This document shows positions 59,206-64,000 of a stretch of 64,000 nucleotides of DNA, one piece after another. The DNA lies in contig CM018603.1 in assembly GCA_009192285.1 (NCBI GenBank), positions 5,267,613-5,331,612 on the forward strand. Direction: 5' to 3'. Under the pieces are notes generated by a model. That model searched no databases, was not told the origin of the DNA, and was given only the letters and a program-made list of their open reading frames with translations. The stretch is from Morchella semilibera. Taxonomy: Eukaryota; Ascomycota; Pezizomycetes; Pezizales; Morchellaceae. The stretch's first letter is position 1; the number at the start of each line of letters is the position of its first letter. The translations under genes were made by a program, and so were the position numbers.

Positions 59206-59665
59206 GCGGAGGCGGCGGAGGCAGTGGAGGCATACATATGGGCGCTGGATATTCATCACCGTCTATTGACGAATCCCGTCTATTGACGAATCGCTAGCAT
59301 CCTCTGCTTCATCTTCTTCTGTATCGTTATAGTCCGTGTCCGCCGTTTTCGGGGAAGAGATGTATTAGTCGACCTTAAATGATCGTGGGAAGTCAATAGA
59401 CTTCAAGCAGCTAAGTATAGATATTCCGGTCTGGTAGCAGCCTCTTAGTCGTCGGTAGTTGAGATCCCAGGAAAGGATCAAGAAGGAGCCTGGATAGTAC
59501 AAGGGAATAAGAGCAGTGAGATAAAGCAGAAGAGGAAGTAAATACCAGCAAAGCAAAAATGGGAAAGATCAAAGGCAAACCCAGATCCCGGGGCAGAGTG
59601 GGGGGTATAGAGGCGGGGCAAAAGAGAAATGAATACTTCCAAGAAATAGGGAGAAATTTATAGCA
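59206..59665. other. Spacer, nothing recognised
   Basis: No gene or repeat boundary found. A TCTATTGACGAATC unit is repeated twice near 59261-59293. Confidence 0.35.
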
Positions 59666-59891
59666 CATCAGCAAATAATAGGGTTGTGTCTTCTAGGGCC
59701 TCAGAATTGGCACAAGATGCAAAAGACGCCAAAGACTCATAAAACCAATGGCATACCTGTAGCCCCTCGCCTCGGCGAACCTTTCGCCATCAACCCCCAA
59801 AATCTCATCTTTAGTCTCCAAAACCTCGTCTTGTGCCTTTTGCCAGGCTAGCGGTCATAGCAGAACTTCGACACTAATTTTTGCTGGGAAT

Positions 59892-59899
59892 TGACGTCA
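59892..59899. promoter_or_regulatory. CRE/ATF-like palindrome TGACGTCA
   Basis: Same position in the element as the site at 45006. Confidence 0.4.
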
Positions 59900-60639
59900 C
59901 ACTGACGACTGGACAGTTCAGGAGATGGATGGTACATCATTTATTTCATTCCATGTACTGCGCGACTGCCTCCCTACATGCAGAAGTCATCGTTTCGGGC
60001 GTGTCCTAGGCGTCACCATGAACGTGTCCTAGGTGTTACTATGGGCATACCCATGGAGTCAATTTTGGCGTCTGTTTGGGCATGACCATGGCGTCGTTTT
60101 GAGCATCGGTTTGAGCATGAATCAGGGCTCTATATAGATATTAGCATAGGTGTCGGAATATGGGTAGGGAGATACTCAAGATAGAGATAGAGGCGGGGGT
60201 GAAGATAGAGGCGGGGGTGAAGGTCGAGGCGGAAGTGAAGATGGAGGTGGCGGCGGCGGGGGTGCTGAAGAACTGGAAACTGCGCCAAGAATGATACAAA
60301 TGCCATGAGCTAGTCCCGATCCGGCTTAGTTTTCTCCGACACCATCTTCCATTAATCGTTAGCATTTGCATATGACCAAATTAAGTTACTATTCAGGCTT
60401 TAATATTGTTCTCGTCCAGCAGAAAATGGTTCACTTTGTTCATTACACTAGCATTTCTGAATTCATTAATATTTCGATGCTGCAAAACTCAATTCAAACA
60501 CACTCCCCTATGGTACAATTGGAAAAGGGTAACTTAGCAGAATATGAGGATAAGCCGTCCCATATTGAGATATCCTCTAAAACAACCTTAGTTATCCGGG
60601 TTTTGCGGTGAACTCGTCCCATATAGCTGAGGAAGGATA

Positions 60640-60785
60640 AGTCACAGGAGGCGGCAGGAGGCGGCAGGAGGCAGCGATGGGTGGTGGGGCGCCACACAGA
60701 ATGGGGGCAGCACAGGCCAGGCACGGCACAGGGCGGGCACGGCATAGAGCGGGCACGGCATAGAGCGGGCACGGCACATAGGGAA
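60640..60785. repeat. GC-rich minisatellite
   Basis: Units AGGAGGCGGC, then AGCGGGCACGGCAT, repeated several times. Confidence 0.65.
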
Positions 60786-60865
60786 GGCGGGCATGGCAAA
60801 CAGGGAGGGTGTGGCTGTGCTAGTCTGGGTGAAAACTTCCAAGTCCCAAAACCTACATGTACTTA

Positions 60866-60970
60866 GAGTCATCATCATCATCACCACCACTACCATCACC
60901 ATCATCATCATTACTATCACCACCACTACCATCACCATCATCATCATTACTATCACCATCACCACCACAA
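60866..60970. repeat. CAT/CAC minisatellite
   Basis: About three units of roughly 36 bases built of ATC, ACC and TAC triplets (CACCACTACCATCACCATCA). Confidence 0.7.
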
Positions 60971-61474
60971 TTGTATAAATATAAATACGGGCATATATGC
61001 CCGCTTTTACCAGATTTATCTGCATTATCTTCTTTGAACAATTGTATTTCCCAACTTTTACAAGCCCACAGATGGAAAAGATAGTTTATAGATGCTGTTG
61101 ATGGAATTGATTATTGATTCATGTAACTGGTGACATTCGGGAGGGGTGGAGAATTATTGTCATGATAATGCACACTTATCCTGCCAGCTGGATAAATCAT
61201 CCTTCTAAAAGGATAGCTATCTTGGGCACCCCCTGCAGAGCTGTGCTTAAAAAATCCGCCAAGATATCCTGGATTTCTGTATAAGTTTTCTGAGATATCC
61301 TGATATCTAGTTAACTTATCTTTTTGCCCAGAATCATGTGATTTTATCATTTCTTATCCCTAAAGAAGGGATGACTTATCCCCTTCGTACAAAGACCATT
61401 GTACCATAGGGACTCCTTGACAGCTTGGGAGACAGGGTGCGTCTAGTCTTGGGGAAACCTATCTTTTCCTGATG

Positions 61475-61936
61475 CTAGAACTCTCTTGGAAACCAAATGA
61501 CTATTACTAGTATAAAAGGCCGGATCCAGGCAGTCTGGATAATCATCTGGAGTTGGACTAGAAATAAAGCGAGAACTAGTATTGCCAGTGGGTTGCGGAC
61601 GGCTCGGGTGTGATATATATAGAGTTCAATATTTGGCTGGAAAGAATGACATCCTCCCCCGTAACCCTAATTCTAGTGAATGATTCTGACACTTCCAAAT
61701 AATGTCGCAGAGTTTCCTTCCTAAAGACTTTGGCTGCCAGATGTACCTGTAATCGATTAACCAAGGATACTGTTTTTACATAGCCAGGCCTTACCTTCAA
61801 ATATCTCTCTCAAACTTCATCTTCAGGCGTAACAGTTTGATCATAATAACTGCAGGAAAAACCGTTACTACTCTCCAATGCCCCTCGGGGGTGCGTTCCC
61901 GTTGTATCTACTAGGCGATGGGGCGGCGACTAGCGA
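61475..61936. other. Spacer, nothing recognised
   Basis: Lies between two members of the CATCAG family. No supported gene. Confidence 0.35.
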
Positions 61937-62428
61937 CATCAGCAAAAAATAGAGTTGCGTCTTGTGCGCCTGGGCGCCAAAATTGGCACAAGATGCAAAA
62001 GACGTCAAAGACGCATAAAAATCAATTTCTTACCTGCATCCCGGCGCAGCAAGATAGTCTTGGGCTTTCAAGAGGAATCTTCCGTCGTTAGCCTCTAAAA
62101 TCTCGTCTTGTACCTTTTGCCAGGCTAGCGGTCATGGCAGAACCTTGACGCTGATTTTCACTGGGAATTGACGTCACATTGACGATTAGACAGTTCGGTT
62201 GATTAACGGGTACATCGTTTATTTAATTCTATGTAATGTAATTGTATGTACGAAATATATGCCTACGCGACTGTCCCCGCGCCTGCCCGCGCGCCCACCT
62301 CCCTGCCTGTAGAAGTTGTTGGTTTGAGCGTGTCCTAGAACGTGTCCATTTCGTTGATTTGGGGCATCGATTTGGACATATCCATGGATTCCATTTGGGC
62401 GTCTCCATGGCGTCGATTTGGGCATGAT
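61937..62428 (+). mobile_element. CATCAG-family element, truncated
   Basis: CATCAGCAAAAAATAGAG through TTGGGCATGATCAG. Left half only. Contains the third TGACGTCA palindrome at 62169-62176. Confidence 0.65.
62169..62176. promoter_or_regulatory. CRE/ATF-like palindrome TGACGTCA
   Basis: Third conserved occurrence, preceded by GGGAAT as in the others. Confidence 0.4.
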
Positions 62429-63016
62429 CAGAATCCTCTCCAGCTTCAACAGGTATCATGGAGTTTTGATTCACAGGCTGGGCGTGAAATGAAGAATGAA
62501 CTCAAACTGACACTATTCTAAGCCGTATTAGGAAGTACTAATGAGATTGGAATTGGGTTGAGTACCTCAGAAATACCAAGCAAATCGTCTATACTCGGTA
62601 GCATTGACATATTGGAAACTGTGGTTGTACCTAAGTAGTAAATTAGAGCCGGTACTTGACTTGTAGAGTAAGAATAAGGAACCTACAGCAAGTAGCTTGT
62701 GCAACGATGCAGAATAGTTACCTGCCAGGGGCCCAGCATTTCATTTTTATCATCGTTAAAGTGGAGTGGCGAAAGTGGTAACCTGTTAAAGTAGGGCCGT
62801 GGGTGTTGAGTAACGGGGCCCGGGCGCACCCGAAAGTCAGACCTTCGTGCAAAAGCTCCTATTGTATCATCTCTCGCTTTAGGTATTTGAATCTCAAGGT
62901 AAGTTACGAGGTATTATATCTCCTGTATCATGTATCGCGATGCACAAACTTTCTCTATCGCCCCTGCGTGATAGGCTCTCATATATCAATGATATAATAT
63001 CGTCACCGCATGTCGA
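62429..63016. other. Gene-free stretch, nothing recognised
   Basis: No supported gene or repeat. Confidence 0.35.
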
Positions 63017-63558
63017 TGGATCATCACCGGCGGTTACACATGCTCTACCAATTATATAAATGAATCAAAAAAGCATCATTTTCGCTTATTATGTTTCTAT
63101 GTGAAATGAATCACTTTTAATGCGCTCTCTAAAGGGATCAAAAACCGATGGAAAAGGCACCTTTTACTATGGGTAAACGAATCAAAACATGAATCCTTAG
63201 TTCCATTTGATACATTTAAAGTGCTTTTTCTAAAACTTTAAAAGAAAAAAAGAATTGATCTCTCAAGGAACTGAACCTTGGCTATTGCGATTACTTAACC
63301 TGAACCTTATCACCTATGCTATCAGACAATATATTAATTCATTGTTTGAGCTGTGTTGGATTGCCAGAGAAGAAAAGCATCAGAAAATTGGTGAGGAAAA
63401 GGCATCATGGAAAAGCATCATGAAAAATGAATCCGAGTGCCTTTTACAAAAGCATACCCTCTAAATGAATCCTTTGATTCATTTACCAAAACTGACTGTG
63501 TGGAAAACGAATCAAAAGATTCATTTACATGGCTGGTAGAGATGGGTACCCACCATCC
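63017..63558. mobile_element. Inverted-repeat element with tRNA-like ends
   Basis: About 540 bp. The left end reads GATGGATCATCACCGGCGG to CTCTACCAATTATATAAAT; the right end is its diverged complement (ATTCATTTACATGGCTGGTAGAG and on to CACCATCC). The GGTAGAG box recalls a tRNA A-box. The interior repeats GAATCAAAA and AAAAGCATCAT motifs, and a tRNA-like patch with a B-box (GGTTCAGTTCC) lies on - near 63260-63330. A related half-copy lies near 14763-14840. Confidence 0.5.
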
Positions 63559-64000
63559 AAACCGTAAATCGATACCTACACCCCCCTTCTCCTAAACCTC
63601 TCCCGTAGCTCGAAGCCCGTATGAATATTATGGTTTGGTTAGCTACAGCAAAGCCTTGAAGAATAACACTATGGAACGATATAATATTTAATTATGAGCA
63701 TCATCTGCCCGTTTCCACCTATAATACAAGGAATATTGCCTGTAATACCATAGTATCAGCCATAATTCAATTGCTGAGGATCTAGTGGGATACCATACCC
63801 GCATAGAAGGACAATGAAGCTGGTAAGTATTTGATACACATATGTGCGTTAAGCCGATACCGGTATTGTATCCCTTAACGTGTCAGTAAAAGCTGACCTT
63901 CTCACTTGAGGGTTAGGAGAGTTGTAGGTGGTCCGTGCCGTATCATAAAGTGAGACAGGAGGCAAGCACAGGTGCAAACTAGGGTTAGAGGATATTTTTG
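63559..64000. other. Gene-free end of window
   Basis: No supported gene. A TAGGGTTAG tract near 63982. Confidence 0.35.

Larger units (their letters stand above)
59666..61474 (+). mobile_element. CATCAG-family element with extra internal block
   Basis: Left end CATCAGCAAATAATAGGG, right end AACCTATCTTTTCCTGATG. Family sequence runs to about 60325 and resumes near 61427. Between them lies about 1.1 kb with minisatellites and many GGATA motifs. The outer dinucleotides do not match (CA and CT), so the two ends may come from different copies. Confidence 0.55.

Noticed and set aside
63252-63330. Possible tRNA gene on -
   Set aside because: The T-arm and B-box look good, but acceptor strands do not pair; kept only as part of a repeat.

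Overview
The window reads as a gene-poor, transposon-packed stretch of a filamentous ascomycete chromosome. Introns are short (about 50-100 nt), begin GT and end AG, and carry CTAAC/CTGAC-like branch sites. The element mix is fungal: Ty3/gypsy chromoviruses, pogo, PIF/Harbinger, CACTA/Tnp2 and many MITEs. Interstitial TTAGGG pairs and triplets occur. A Pezizomycete such as a truffle or relative is my best guess from the density of gypsy and nested elements, but no single gene fixes the species.

0-24 kb, few host genes among small repeats. I see four plausible host loci: a single-pass membrane protein fragment (3.1-3.6 kb), a three-exon trypsin/V8-like serine protease (9.1-10.5 kb), and two divergent uncharacterised helical proteins (16.2-16.75 and 18.6-19.2 kb) that look like paralogs. 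Around them lie TA-flanked MITEs, foldbacks and a cluster of solo LTRs (10.9-13.1 and 21.6-24.1 kb), several with exact 5-bp target duplications.

26.7-46.85 kb, a Russian-doll nest. A PIF/Harbinger element with matching inverted ends carries a Myb/SANT-like ORF on + and a DDE transposase on -. Its Myb ORF was split by a CACTA element (27010-42130), which carries a Tnp2 transposase on - and a divergent accessory gene on + with a Lys/Ala-rich region and a dense SQ/TQ cluster. A chromodomain gypsy element (28837-34666) then landed in the CACTA transposase. The Harbinger body was also hit by a TA-MITE, a solo LTR (itself carrying a hAT-like MITE) and a CATCAG-ended element.

46.85-64 kb, a second nest and a repeat field. 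A pogo element (49119-57705) holds a second gypsy chromovirus (49843-56057) and a small CATCAG MITE; another copy of that MITE lies inside the gypsy. From 58.8 kb on there are several copies of the larger CATCAG family, minisatellites, and a 0.5-kb inverted-repeat element.

All coding calls come from reading translations, motifs and splice signals by eye; no database search was run. The elements look mostly dead. The two complete gypsy copies have LTR pairs about 2-3% apart, so they are the young layer, and the DNA transposons they interrupt are older.
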